DNA of 21,831 nucleotides from JBEEJZ01 sp046046915 (GCA_046046915.1 JBJOIT010000048.1:1-21831); one strand, 5' to 3'; shown: positions 7,322 to 15,277, counted from the stretch's first letter. Program-made: numbers and translations. Notes: a model not told the origin generated them from the letters alone.

Positions 7322-8417
7322 GGGCATGATTCTGGCGGCTGGCCAGGGCACGCGGGTACGCCCGCTCACCAAAGACCTGCCCAAACCCATGGTGCCCATC
7401 CTGGGCAAACCGGTGATGGAATACCTGATCGAGCACCTGGCGCGCCACGGCATCACCGAGATCATGGTGAACGTGGCTTATCACCACCACAAGATCGAGC
7501 AGTACTTTGGTGACGGCCACCGCTGGGGTGTGCAAATCGGCTACGCCTACGAAGGGGTGCGGGACCACGGCGACGTGATTCCCAAGCCCATGGGGTCGGC
7601 CGGTGGCATGCGACGCATTCAGGACTTCAGCGGCTTCTTTGACGACACCACGCTGGTGCTCTGCGGCGACGCCATCATTGATCTGGACATCACGGCGGCC
7701 CTCGGAGAGCACCGCCAAAAAGGCGCGATGGCCAGTGTGGTGACCCTGGATGTGCCGCTCAACGAAGTGCAGAACTACGGCATTGTGGTGGCGGCCGAGG
7801 ACGGTCAGATCCAGTCCTTTCAGGAAAAGCCTCAACCCGCGGAGGCCAAGTCCACCCTGGCCAGCACCGGCATTTACATCTTCGAACCTGAGGTGCTCAA
7901 AAAAGTACCCGCGGGCCAGAACTACGACATCGGCTCACAACTCTTCCCCCAGCTGGTGGCGGAGCAGCTGCCCTTCTTTGCCCAAAACCGCCCGTTCAAC
8001 TGGATCGACATCGGTCGCGTCAGCGACTACTGGTCGGTGTTGCAGCGTGTGCTGAAGGGTGAAGTGGCCGAGATGAACATGCCTGGGCGAGAAATCAAAC
8101 CTGGCATCTGGGTGGGCCTTAACACTTCCGTGGCCTGGGACCAAGTGAATATTCAAGGCCCGGTGTACCTGGGCTCCAGCGTCAAGATCGAGCCCGGGGC
8201 CAGCATCATCGGCCCCTGCTGGATCGGCCATGGCAGCATCGTCCGCTCCGGCGCCAAGGTCACGCGCAGCATCCTGTTTGAGTACACCCGCATTGCTGCC
8301 GACATGCACTTCAGCGAAATGATCGTGTCGCCCAACTACTGCGTCGACCGCTCCGGCGAAACGCTTTACCGGGGTGACGACACCATCCAGCTGCGCTGGG
8401 GTGACGCCCGGGCCTGA
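7314..8417 (+). CDS. Sugar-phosphate nucleotidyltransferase with C-terminal beta-helix
   Basis: A 367-residue protein unrelated in length to rfbA. The N-terminal domain (about 1-235) has the NTP-binding signature GMILAAGQGTRVRPLT followed by KDLPKPMVPILGKP, with VLCGDAIIDLD as the metal-binding block and FQEKP. The C-terminal part (about 260-340) has hexad-type repeats (VNIQGPVYLGSSVKIEPGAS), as in left-handed beta-helix GDP-mannose or UDP-sugar pyrophosphorylases. Substrate cannot be read from sequence: mannose-1-phosphate guanylyltransferase is the usual database label, but glucose-1-phosphate or a heptose phosphate are equally open. It overlaps rfbC by 8 nt (7314-7321), tying its expression to rhamnose synthesis. 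The beta-helix half could be regulatory or oligomerising, since no acyltransferase catalytic histidine pattern was identified. Confidence 0.85.
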   Translation: MAKGMILAAGQGTRVRPLTKDLPKPMVPILGKPVMEYLIEHLARHGITEIMVNVAYHHHKIEQYFGDGHRWGVQIGYAYEGVRDHGDVIPKPMGSAGGMRRIQDFSGFFDDTTLVLCGDAIIDLDITAALGEHRQKGAMASVVTLDVPLNEVQNYGIVVAAEDGQIQSFQEKPQPAEAKSTLASTGIYIFEPEVLKKVPAGQNYDIGSQLFPQLVAEQLPFFAQNRPFNWIDIGRVSDYWSVLQRVLKGEVAEMNMPGREIKPGIWVGLNTSVAWDQVNIQGPVYLGSSVKIEPGASIIGPCWIGHGSIVRSGAKVTRSILFEYTRIAADMHFSEMIVSPNYCVDRSGETLYRGDDTIQLRWGDARA

Positions 8418-8451
8418 AGCCGATACAGCCCCCGCACGCTCTCACTGCGCC

Positions 8452-9360
8452 ATGTCCAGCTCACCACGCCCCTGGGTTTTTGCACTGCTGATGCTGACAC
8501 CTGCCATCTGGTCGGTGAACTACCTGGTGGCGCGCGGTGCGGCCGGCGTCATTGAGCCACATACCCTGGCATCTGGCCGGTGGCTGCTGGCGGCGCTGCT
8601 GCTCAGTCTGGGCCATTGGGGTAGCCTGTGGCAAGCCAGGAGCCACTTGGCAGAACAATGGCTGCGCTACGCGGTGCTCGGTGCACTAGGCATGTGGATT
8701 TGCGGTGCCTGGGTCTACATTGCCGGGCGCACCACCTCTGCACTCAACATCGCCCTGATCTACAGCGTGGCGCCAGTGCTGATCGTGGTGGCCTCTGCTC
8801 ACTGGCTCCGGGAGCGGCTGGCAACACATCAGCTTATAGGCATCATGATGGCGCTCATCGGCGTGCTGCACGTCGTACTGAAAGGCCAGTGGTCTGCGCT
8901 GACGCAAGTTCAGTGGGTCCCTGGCGACCTCTGGATACTCGCCTGCACTGTCTCGTGGACGGCCTATTCTCTGTTGCTCAAAAAATGGTCCAGTCCGCTG
9001 CCACCGAGCGCTCGGCTGTCAGTGGTGGGACTGGCCGGTGTGCTGATCATGCTGCCCATGACCGCGCTGGAAATCTGGCAGAACCCGCAGCCGGCGCTGA
9101 CTTGGCCGGGCGTGGGGCTGGTGCTGGCTGCAGCCTTGTTTCCAGGTTACGGCGCCTACCTGGCCTATGCCGTCCTGCAACGGGAACTGGGGGCCGCACG
9201 GGCCGGAGTAGTGCTGTATGTGGCGCCACTCTATGCGGCAGGCATGGCCTGGCTGCTGCTAGGAGAACCTCTGCACCTGTACCACGCTGCCGGCATGGCA
9301 CTGGTGCTGCCCGGCATTTACCTGGTGAACCGCGCCGCGCGGCAAGCTCAGACGGCGTAG
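8452..9360 (+). CDS. EamA/DMT-family membrane transporter
   Basis: A 302-residue inner-membrane protein with about ten hydrophobic helices in two tandem EamA repeats (about 8-135 and 150-290). The opening WVFALLMLTPAIWSVNYLVARG and the C-terminal LLLGEPLHLYHAAGMALVLPGIYLVNR are typical of drug/metabolite transporter superfamily members. A longer in-frame start at 8374 would overlap the previous gene by 44 nt and add a non-hydrophobic leader; the ATG at 8452 begins just before helix 1, so I prefer it. Substrate is unknown, and close association with the sugar-nucleotide operon does not show a role in it. Its 3' end overlaps metF, on the opposite strand, by 13 nt. Confidence 0.85.
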   Translation: MSSSPRPWVFALLMLTPAIWSVNYLVARGAAGVIEPHTLASGRWLLAALLLSLGHWGSLWQARSHLAEQWLRYAVLGALGMWICGAWVYIAGRTTSALNIALIYSVAPVLIVVASAHWLRERLATHQLIGIMMALIGVLHVVLKGQWSALTQVQWVPGDLWILACTVSWTAYSLLLKKWSSPLPPSARLSVVGLAGVLIMLPMTALEIWQNPQPALTWPGVGLVLAAALFPGYGAYLAYAVLQRELGAARAGVVLYVAPLYAAGMAWLLLGEPLHLYHAAGMALVLPGIYLVNRAARQAQTA

Positions 9361-10190
9361 CCCAGGCGCTTGCAGATTTCCAGGGTGGCAGCGCTCTGGT
9401 TCATGCTGTAGAAATGCAGACCGGGCACGCCGCCGGCACGCAGTTGTTCGCACAGGTCGGTCACCACATCCAGACCAAAGGCCTTGATGGAGGCGAGGTC
9501 ATCACCATACGACTGCAAACGCAAACGTATCCAGCGGGGAATCTCGGCGCCGCAAGCGTCGCTGAAACGCATCAGCTGCGTGCTGCTGGTGATGGGCATG
9601 ATGCCCGGCACCACGGGCACACTCAGACCCAGGGCATCGGTCTCTTCCACAAAGCGGAAATAGGCATCCGAGTTGTAAAAGTACTGGGTGATGGCCGAAT
9701 CGGCGCCCGCCTTGACCTTGGCAGCAAAAGCCAGCACGTCAGACGCAGGCGACTTGGCCTGGGGGTGGACCTCCGGGTAGGCAGCCACCTCCAGATGAAA
9801 GTCATGGCCTGTCTCGGCACGGATGAAGGCCACCAGGTCACTGGCGTACTGAAACTCGCCGCCGGCACCATAGCCACTGGGCAAATCGCCCCGCAGGGCC
9901 ACCAGGCGCTTGACGCCCATCGCCTTGAGTGTGGCCAATTGCTCGCGCACTGTGTCTTTGGTGGCGCCTATGCAAGAGAAATGTGAGGCCGCGCTCACGC
10001 CTTCGGCCAGGATGTCCTTCACGGCCGCGAACGTGCCGGCCTGGGTGGAGCCACCGGCCCCAAACGTCACCGAGCAAAACTCAGGCTTGAGGGCATACAG
10101 CTCCTGGCGCACGCCGCGCAGCTTCTCAACGCCTTCGGGTGTCTTGGGTGGAAAAAACTCAATGCTCAGGGGCAAAACGGTTTGGCTCAT
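9348..10190 (-). CDS. metF: 5,10-methylenetetrahydrofolate reductase
   Basis: FAD-dependent reduction of 5,10-methylene-THF to 5-methyl-THF, the methyl donor for methionine synthase. 280 residues. E11 in SIEFFPPKTPEG is the conserved catalytic glutamate region, VTFGAGGS follows, D102 lies in ALRGDLPSG, and the ITQYFYN and VPGIMPI blocks are present. The ATG at 10190 has GGAG eight bases upstream; a longer in-frame start at 10361 lies within tlyA and is rejected. It is the last gene of the ahcY-tlyA-metF operon, 25 nt after tlyA, and so is expected to be under the SAH riboswitch at 12531-12612. Confidence 0.95.
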   Translation of the reverse strand: MSQTVLPLSIEFFPPKTPEGVEKLRGVRQELYALKPEFCSVTFGAGGSTQAGTFAAVKDILAEGVSAASHFSCIGATKDTVREQLATLKAMGVKRLVALRGDLPSGYGAGGEFQYASDLVAFIRAETGHDFHLEVAAYPEVHPQAKSPASDVLAFAAKVKAGADSAITQYFYNSDAYFRFVEETDALGLSVPVVPGIMPITSSTQLMRFSDACGAEIPRWIRLRLQSYGDDLASIKAFGLDVVTDLCEQLRAGGVPGLHFYSMNQSAATLEICKRLGYAV

Positions 10191-10215
10191 GGCCGCAACT
10201 CCATTCAATCTTCGA

Positions 10216-11013
10216 TCAGGATTTTTCGGCACCACCGGCCACAGGCACGGCATGCATAAAAAACTCACGGTTTCCATCGCCGCCGGTGATGGGGCTGTCC
10301 AGCCACTCACAGACCTGCATGTCCAGTTCGGCCAGGCAGTCACGTATGCGGTTTTCCACAAAGTCGTACAGGCTGGCGTCTTTCACGATGCCACCTTTGC
10401 CCACTTGCCCGGGCTGCAGCTCGAACTGGGGCTTCACCAACATCAGCAGATGGCCATCCGCCTTGAGCAAAGGCACCAGTGCGGGCAGCACCAGCGTTTG
10501 CGAAATAAACGACAGGTCGCCTACGATCACATCAAACTGCCCGTTGAATTCCGGGTCTTCCACGGCGGCCAGAATGTCGTCCACCGACAGCTCGCGGGCA
10601 TTGATCTGCTCCAGTGCCACCACTTGAGGATGCGCCCGCATGGCCGGATGCAGCTGCCCCTGGCCCACGTCTACCCCCACAACTAGGCTGGCGCCATGCT
10701 GCAAGAGACAGTCTGTGAAACCCCCGGTGGATTGGCCCACATCGAGGCAGGTTTTGCCGGTCACCTTGACGCCTATGCTTTTCAGGGCGCCTTCGAGCTT
10801 CAGACCGCCGCGCGACACATAACGCGCCTCGGCCACATCCAGCAGCTCAATGTGGGCATCCAGGGGTATCTCGTCGCTGTTTTTGGCCACAGTTTTCCAG
10901 GCCACCTCAACGGCCGTATCGGGCCGCCAGCGCACGCCCGCCGCAATCAGGCGTTGTGCCTGCGCGCGGGACGTGGCCAGTTGGCGCTGCAGCAAGAGTT
11001 GATCAGCGCGCAT
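10216..11013 (-). CDS. tlyA: TlyA-family rRNA 2'-O-methyltransferase
   Basis: A 265-residue protein with an N-terminal S4-type RNA-binding domain (about 1-60, MRADQLLLQRQLATSRAQAQ) and a C-terminal FtsJ-like SAM-dependent methyltransferase fold. Motifs: RYVSRGGLKLEGAL (64-77), DVGQSTGGFTD (91-101; usually GASTGGFTD, so Q replaces A), VGDLSFIS (164-171) and LVKPQFE (192-198). In mycobacteria TlyA 2'-O-methylates cytidines of 16S and 23S rRNA; older annotations call it hemolysin. Its start overlaps the ahcY stop in TGATG, a coupled pair. Lying between ahcY and metF, it may benefit from SAH removal; that is inference. Confidence 0.92.
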   Translation of the reverse strand: MRADQLLLQRQLATSRAQAQRLIAAGVRWRPDTAVEVAWKTVAKNSDEIPLDAHIELLDVAEARYVSRGGLKLEGALKSIGVKVTGKTCLDVGQSTGGFTDCLLQHGASLVVGVDVGQGQLHPAMRAHPQVVALEQINARELSVDDILAAVEDPEFNGQFDVIVGDLSFISQTLVLPALVPLLKADGHLLMLVKPQFELQPGQVGKGGIVKDASLYDFVENRIRDCLAELDMQVCEWLDSPITGGDGNREFFMHAVPVAGGAEKS

Positions 11014-12452
11014 CAGTAGCGGTAGGTGTTGGCCTTGTAAGGGCCGTTCTTGCTCACACCAATGTAAGCGGCCTGCTCATCGCTCAGCTCGGTCAGCATG
11101 GCGCCGACCTTCTTGAGGTGCAGCCGTGCCACCTTTTCGTCCAGGTGCTTAGGCAGCACATAGACCTTGCCGGATTCGTACTGGTCTTGCTTGGTGAACA
11201 GTTCGATCTGGGCGATGGTCTGGTTGGCAAAGCTGGAGCTCATCACAAAGCTGGGGTGACCAGTGGCACAACCCAGGTTCACCAGCCGGCCCTTGGCCAG
11301 CAAGGTGATCTTCTTGCCATCAGGGAAGATGACGTGGTCCACCTGGGGCTTGATTTCGTCCCACTGCAGTTTTTCGAGCGAGGCCACGTCGATCTCGTTG
11401 TCGAAGTGCCCGATGTTGCAGACGATGGCCTCGTCCTTCATGGCGGCCATGTGCTCGTAGCGGATCACGTTCTTGTTGCCGGTGGCCGACACGAAAATGT
11501 CGCACTTGTCGGCGGCGTATTCCATGGTCACGACCTTGAAACCTTCCATGGCGGCCTGCAGGGCGTTGATCGGGTCGATCTCGGTCACCCAGACTTGGGC
11601 GCTCAAGGCGCGCAGGGCCTGGGCCGAGCCCTTGCCCACATCACCGTAGCCCGCCACCACCGCCACTTTGCCCGCGATCATCACGTCGGTGGCGCGCTTG
11701 ATGGAGTCCACCAGCGATTCGCGGCAGCCGTACAGGTTGTCGAACTTGCTCTTGGTCACCGAGTCGTTCACGTTGATCGCGCGGAACATCAGGCTGCCCT
11801 TGGCCGACATTTCATTCAGGCGCAGCACACCGGTGGTGGTTTCTTCGGTCACGCCGATGATGTTTTTGAGGCGGCGGCTGTACCAGGTGCCGTCTTGGGC
11901 CAGCTTGGCCTTGATGGCATTGAACAGGCAAGTCTCTTCTTCGCTGCCGGGGTTGGCAAGCAGGCTGGCGTCGGTCTCGGCACGCGTGCCCAGATGCATG
12001 AGCAGCGTGGCATCGCCGCCGTCGTCCAGAATCATGTTGGGGCCTTCTTCGGGCGTGCCCTTGGCACCGCCAAATTCGAAGATGCGATGGGTGTAGTCCC
12101 AATAGTCGGCCAGGGTCTCGCCCTTGATGGCAAACACCGGCGTGCCCTTGGCCGCAATGGCGGCAGCGGCGTGGTCTTGCGTCGAAAAAATATTGCAAGA
12201 AGCCCAGCGCACATCAGCGCCTAAGGCTTGCAGGGTTTCGATCAGCACACCGGTCTGGATCGTCATGTGTAGCGAGCCGGTGATGCGCGCACCCTTCAAG
12301 GGCTGGGCCGCGGCAAATTCTTCGCGGATGGCCATCAGGCCGGGCATTTCGGTCTGGGCAATGTTGAGCTCCTTACGGCCCCAGGCGGCCAGACCGAGGT
12401 CGGCAATGACGTAATCAGGGGCAGAAGAAACGGGCTTGAGAACAGCGTTCAT
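11013..12452 (-). CDS. ahcY: Adenosylhomocysteinase (S-adenosyl-L-homocysteine hydrolase)
   Basis: Reversible NAD-dependent hydrolysis of SAH to homocysteine and adenosine, removing the product inhibitor of methyltransferases. 479 residues, the bacterial long form. Signatures: YVIADLGLAAWGRKELNIAQ near the N-terminus, ITGSLHMTIQTGVLIETL, SCNIFSTQDHAAAA, the NAD-binding GYGDVGKGSAQALR around residue 268, and the C-terminal YR-Y ending. The ATG at 12452 has GGAG nine bases upstream; this SD lies in a potential hairpin (12458-12482). It is the first gene of ahcY-tlyA-metF, preceded by an SAH riboswitch and a TATAAT box. Confidence 0.97.
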   Translation of the reverse strand: MNAVLKPVSSAPDYVIADLGLAAWGRKELNIAQTEMPGLMAIREEFAAAQPLKGARITGSLHMTIQTGVLIETLQALGADVRWASCNIFSTQDHAAAAIAAKGTPVFAIKGETLADYWDYTHRIFEFGGAKGTPEEGPNMILDDGGDATLLMHLGTRAETDASLLANPGSEEETCLFNAIKAKLAQDGTWYSRRLKNIIGVTEETTTGVLRLNEMSAKGSLMFRAINVNDSVTKSKFDNLYGCRESLVDSIKRATDVMIAGKVAVVAGYGDVGKGSAQALRALSAQVWVTEIDPINALQAAMEGFKVVTMEYAADKCDIFVSATGNKNVIRYEHMAAMKDEAIVCNIGHFDNEIDVASLEKLQWDEIKPQVDHVIFPDGKKITLLAKGRLVNLGCATGHPSFVMSSSFANQTIAQIELFTKQDQYESGKVYVLPKHLDEKVARLHLKKVGAMLTELSDEQAAYIGVSKNGPYKANTYRY

Positions 12453-12457
12453 GAAAA

Positions 12458-12533
12458 GTGGCTCCGGCTAAAGTTGAACCACTGAACGACAGGGAGCATC
12501 CGCAGGGAACTCACCGCACGTCGATTTCAGTGG
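12458..12533 (-). promoter_or_regulatory. ahcY: Candidate expression platform of the SAH riboswitch
   Basis: On the minus-strand RNA, GTGGTTC (12482-12476) can pair with GAGCCAC (12464-12458), a 7-bp stem with one G-U pair that buries the ahcY Shine-Dalgarno GGAG. The competing fold pairs CCACTGAA (12533-12526) with TTCAGTGG (12486-12479), extended by CGAC/GTCG (12523-12520 with 12490-12487) across a 2-nt bulge. The two stems share 12479-12482, so they exclude each other. The 5' strand of the long stem begins just after the aptamer pseudoknot strand. This suggests control of translation start; the pairings are seen directly, the mechanism is inferred. Confidence 0.5.
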
Positions 12534-12612
12534 GTGAGCGCGGTTGGAAACGGGGTGTTCCGAGCCTCATTGCATGGGCTGATGCCATGCAACTGCAGCG
12601 CTCCTCGGAGCC
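12531..12612 (-). ncRNA. S-adenosylhomocysteine (SAH) riboswitch aptamer
   Basis: The minus strand reads CCGAGGAGCGCTGC, then a hairpin, then GAGGCTCGG, a short linker and CGCGCTCACC, the order known for the SAH riboswitch found upstream of ahcY in betaproteobacteria. P1 pairs CCGAG (12608-12604) with CTCGG (12564-12560). P2 is an 8-bp stem, TTGCATGG/CCATGCAA (12592-12585 with 12577-12570) with a 7-nt loop. The pseudoknot GAGCGC (12603-12598) is perfectly complementary to GCGCTC (12541-12536). The aptamer starts about where transcription would begin from the TATAAT at 12621. Known SAH riboswitches turn expression on when SAH accumulates. Coordinates are approximate at both ends. Confidence 0.88.
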
Positions 12613-12615
12613 AAA

Positions 12616-12621
12616 ATTATA
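12616..12621 (-). promoter_or_regulatory. ahcY: ahcY operon -10 box
   Basis: A perfect TATAAT on the minus strand, nine bases before the first paired base of the SAH aptamer, so transcription would start at the aptamer's 5' end. No good -35 hexamer is visible 16-18 bases upstream, where the sequence is GC-rich. Confidence 0.7.
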
Positions 12622-12984
12622 GCCAGCCCGATTGGCTCCAGGCCTGGTACGGGCATTTGCGCCACCGCCGGAGCAGCAAGCCCTCAGCCCACGCTTAGCC
12701 CCCGCTCAACTTACTGCGAAACACAAAGTACACCGTATCCAGGAGGCGAAGGTCACAACACATTGCTGGCCGTTTGCAACAGAAAAGTGAGGGGGATGGA
12801 ACGCATCTTCGCCTTTTATAAAAGATCAAATACAGCCCAATATCGCCTGGGCTACAGCCCTGATATTCCATTCATGCAGGCGACCCGCAGGGTACGTAAA
12901 ATTGCGGGATACGTTCGCTTCTACGCCACGCGCCCTTCGAGGCCTACAGCCCTCGCGTCCTTGGCCTCATTCTGGAAACACCCC
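12622..12984. other. Intergenic region between ahcY and prfC
   Basis: A divergent 360-bp spacer with no convincing gene. The prfC frame is open back to 12763, but that stretch encodes basic, low-conservation sequence unlike any RF3 N-terminus. It is AT-richer than the surroundings near 12810-12845 and holds TATAAA at 12817-12822, a possible -10 for prfC without a clear -35. A composite hairpin lies at 12839-12867: AATATC/GATATT outer arms around GGGC-TACA-GCCC. The 8-mer TACAGCCC occurs three times (12831, 12853, 12945). These may form a prfC leader; no function is recognised. Confidence 0.4.
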
Positions 12985-14616
12985 TTGTCCTTCGCCGCCG
13001 AAACCCGCCGCCGCCGCACCTTTGCCATCATCTCCCACCCGGATGCCGGTAAGACAACGCTGACCGAAAAGCTCTTGCTGTTCTCGGGTGCGATTCAGAT
13101 TGCGGGCTCGGTCAAGGCCCGCAAGGCCAGCCGGCATGCCACCAGCGACTGGATGGAGATTGAAAAGCAGCGGGGCATTTCGGTGGCCAGCTCGGTGATG
13201 CAGATGCTGTATCGCGACCATGTCATCAATCTGCTCGATACCCCCGGCCACAAGGACTTCAGTGAAGACACCTACCGTGTGTTGACTGCCGTGGACTCGG
13301 CGCTGATGGTGATTGATGCGGCCAACGGTGTGGAGGCGCAGACCCGCCGCCTGATCGAGGTATGCCGCCAGCGCGACACACCCATCATCACCTTTGTGAA
13401 CAAGATGGACCGTGAGGTGCGCGAGCCCTTGGACATACTAGACGAGATCGAGCGGGAACTGGGCATGCCCTGCGTGCCCATGACCTGGCCGGTGGGCCAG
13501 GGCAAGCTGTTTGGCGGCATCGTGAACCTGCGCACCCAGGCCATGACCGTGTTCGAAAGTGGCAGCGAACGCCGCCCGCAAGACTTTGACACCGTGCCGC
13601 TGAGCGACGCTGCATCGCTGGAACAACGTTTTGGCCATGAGTGGACCACTGCCATGGAGAGCATGGAGCTAGCTACCGGCGCATCGCCTGCCTGGGACCA
13701 TGAGGCCTTTTTAGCAGGCAAGCAAACACCGGTGTTTTTTGGCTCCGGCGTCAACAACTTTGGTGTGATGGAAGTGCTGGACGCCCTGGTCGACCTGGCG
13801 CCCAGCCCCCAGAGCCGCACCAGCACCACGGTGGTCAACCGCCACCCCCTGGTGCAAGAAGTCAAGCCCGAAGACGACGCCTTCAGTGGCGTGGTCTTCA
13901 AGGTGCAGGCCAATATGGACGCCAACCACCGCGACCGCATTGCCTTTGTGCGTATGGCATCGGGCAAATACACGCCGGGCATGAAGCTCAAGGTGATGCG
14001 CACGGCCAAAGAGCTACGCCCCACCAGCGTGGTGACCTTCATGAGCCAACGCCGTGAAGCGGTCGAAGAAGCCTACGCGGGCGACATTGTGGGCTTTACC
14101 ACCCACGGCGGCGTGCAGCTGGGCGACACCATCACCGACGGCTCGGTCAACCTGCAGTTCACCGGTCTGCCCTTTTTTGCGCCCGAGTTGTTTATGACCG
14201 TGGTGCTGAAAAACCCCTTGCGCACCAAGCAGCTGCAACAGGGCCTGGCCCAGCTGGGCGAAGAAGGGGCGATTCAGGTCTTCAAGCCCGAAATGGGCGG
14301 CAACATGCTGCTGGGCGCTGTGGGACAGCTGCAGTTTGAAGTGGTGCAGCACCGCCTGAAGGGCGAGTACGACGCCGACATTCGCCTGGAAGGCTGCCAG
14401 TACACCGGTGCCCGTTGGATCACTGCCGACACCCCGGCCGAGCTGGCGGCGTTTGTGAATGCCTACCCCATGCGCATGGCGCGGGATGCGGCAGATACGC
14501 TGGCCTATTTGTGCACCAGCCCCTATGACGTCCGCCTGGCGCAGGAACGCTTTCCCAAGATCCACTTTCACCCGCTGCGCGAGCATGCGGGCCTGGCACT
14601 GGGCAGCGCGGGTTAA
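12985..14616 (+). CDS. prfC: Peptide chain release factor 3 (RF3)
   Basis: Translational GTPase that removes RF1/RF2 from the ribosome after termination. From the TTG at 12985 it is 543 residues, close to the family's 525-545; the frame is open upstream to 12763, but conservation starts at SFAAETRRRRTFAIISHPDAG. G1 is SHPDAGKTT (17-25), G3 is DTPGHKDF (85-92) and G4 is NKMD (139-142). The RF3-specific KARKASRHATSDWMEIEKQ, EKQRGISVASSV and FNAYPMR-like C-terminal block (FVNAYPMRMARD) are present. No strong SD precedes TTG, only GGAA; ATG codons at 12796 and 12874 are alternatives with no better support. The stop TAA overlaps the stop of the convergent antitoxin gene in a shared TTAA. Confidence 0.93.
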   Translation: MSFAAETRRRRTFAIISHPDAGKTTLTEKLLLFSGAIQIAGSVKARKASRHATSDWMEIEKQRGISVASSVMQMLYRDHVINLLDTPGHKDFSEDTYRVLTAVDSALMVIDAANGVEAQTRRLIEVCRQRDTPIITFVNKMDREVREPLDILDEIERELGMPCVPMTWPVGQGKLFGGIVNLRTQAMTVFESGSERRPQDFDTVPLSDAASLEQRFGHEWTTAMESMELATGASPAWDHEAFLAGKQTPVFFGSGVNNFGVMEVLDALVDLAPSPQSRTSTTVVNRHPLVQEVKPEDDAFSGVVFKVQANMDANHRDRIAFVRMASGKYTPGMKLKVMRTAKELRPTSVVTFMSQRREAVEEAYAGDIVGFTTHGGVQLGDTITDGSVNLQFTGLPFFAPELFMTVVLKNPLRTKQLQQGLAQLGEEGAIQVFKPEMGGNMLLGAVGQLQFEVVQHRLKGEYDADIRLEGCQYTGARWITADTPAELAAFVNAYPMRMARDAADTLAYLCTSPYDVRLAQERFPKIHFHPLREHAGLALGSAG

Positions 14617-14933
14617 GCGCTAGCCTTGTGCCTGACCAGCTTGATTTGAAGCTCGCAGCCGACGGCACTTGCGTAGCGTTTAAGTGTGTCAAGCGAAGGC
14701 GCATGCTTGCCGGCCGCCTCTAGCCGGGAAATTGCGCTTTTGGTTGTGCCCATCCGTTGGGCCACGAGATCCTGAGTCAGGCCGGCGCGGGACCGCGCCT
14801 TGAGCATTTGGCTGGCAAGCTGATATTCAAGGGCCAAGGCGTCGTAGGCCTCTGTGAAACCCTCTCGAGCATGGCCCTGGGCGAGCATGTCGTCGTGATT
14901 GTGAGAAACAGGTTTGTACTTTAGTTCAGGCAT
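14613..14933 (-). CDS. XRE-family antitoxin of a HigBA-like module
   Basis: A 106-residue protein with a Cro/C1-type helix-turn-helix at about 51-72 (GLTQDLVAQRMGTTKSAISR) and a following AGKHAPSLDTLKRYASAVG block typical of HigA-like antitoxins, which bind the toxin and repress their own promoter. An N-terminal extension of about 40 residues precedes the HTH and could be the toxin-contacting part. The start overlaps the toxin gene by 8 nt, giving toxin-first order as in HigBA. The ATG at 14933 follows a purine stretch inside the toxin gene. The stop TAA shares TTAA with the convergent prfC stop. Confidence 0.88.
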   Translation of the reverse strand: MPELKYKPVSHNHDDMLAQGHAREGFTEAYDALALEYQLASQMLKARSRAGLTQDLVAQRMGTTKSAISRLEAAGKHAPSLDTLKRYASAVGCELQIKLVRHKASA

Positions 14934-15252
14934 CTTGCAACTCCTTGAGGCGCTTGCGCGCCAGTTTCAGTTCACGGTCTGGCGTTTGCTGCGTTTTTTT
15001 GATGAAAGCGTGCAGAACAACGATTCGCTTGCCAACCATAAAACAGTAGAACGATCGCCCAATTCCGGCCCTTCCGCGCGGCCGCAGCTCAAACAAACCA
15101 TCCCCAAAGGCACGTGAATGAGGAAGGCGCAGGCTGGGCCCGAATTCGGCCAGTAGCTCCGTCAGACGCAGATAATCGGCAAGGACATCAACTGGCCATG
15201 CCTCCACCTCAGCGCGAACGCGCTCATGAAAGTATTCGATCTGGTAGGCCAC
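14926..15252 (-). CDS. RelE/HigB-type toxin (phage Gp49-like)
   Basis: A toxin of the RelE-like mRNA interferase superfamily, Gp49/HigB branch. The motifs SLRLPHSRAFGDGLFELRP, RSFYCFMVGKRIVVLHAF and IKKTQQTPDRELKLARKR are the family pattern. Family members cleave mRNA on the ribosome; activity here is not shown. From GTG at 15252 it is 108 residues (MAYQIEYFHERV). TTG at 15267 is an in-frame alternative, but it lies inside an imperfect dyad at 15260-15277 that looks like the module's operator, so I favour GTG. No clear SD is visible for either start. It is followed by its XRE antitoxin with an 8-nt overlap. Confidence 0.85.
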   Translation of the reverse strand: MAYQIEYFHERVRAEVEAWPVDVLADYLRLTELLAEFGPSLRLPHSRAFGDGLFELRPRGRAGIGRSFYCFMVGKRIVVLHAFIKKTQQTPDRELKLARKRLKELQDA

Positions 15253-15259
15253 GCCAAAT

Positions 15260-15277
15260 GGTAGCAAATTCGCTAAC
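15260..15277 (-). promoter_or_regulatory. Candidate HigBA operator dyad
   Basis: Imperfect inverted repeat GGTAGCA-AATT-CGCTAAC with 5 of 7 arm positions matching, just upstream of the preferred toxin start. HigA-type antitoxins repress by binding such dyads. TGTAATAGT a few bases upstream on the minus strand could be a -10 region. Short and imperfect, so tentative. Confidence 0.35.

Noticed and set aside
8628..9986. Plus-strand open frame of 452 codons crossing the transporter and metF
   Set aside because: Spans two real genes in other frames, with arginine/histidine-rich composition typical of out-of-frame GC-rich DNA.
10956..12224. Plus-strand open frame of 422 codons opposite ahcY
   Set aside because: Antisense shadow; composition is low-complexity H/V/G/A and ahcY on the minus strand is certain.
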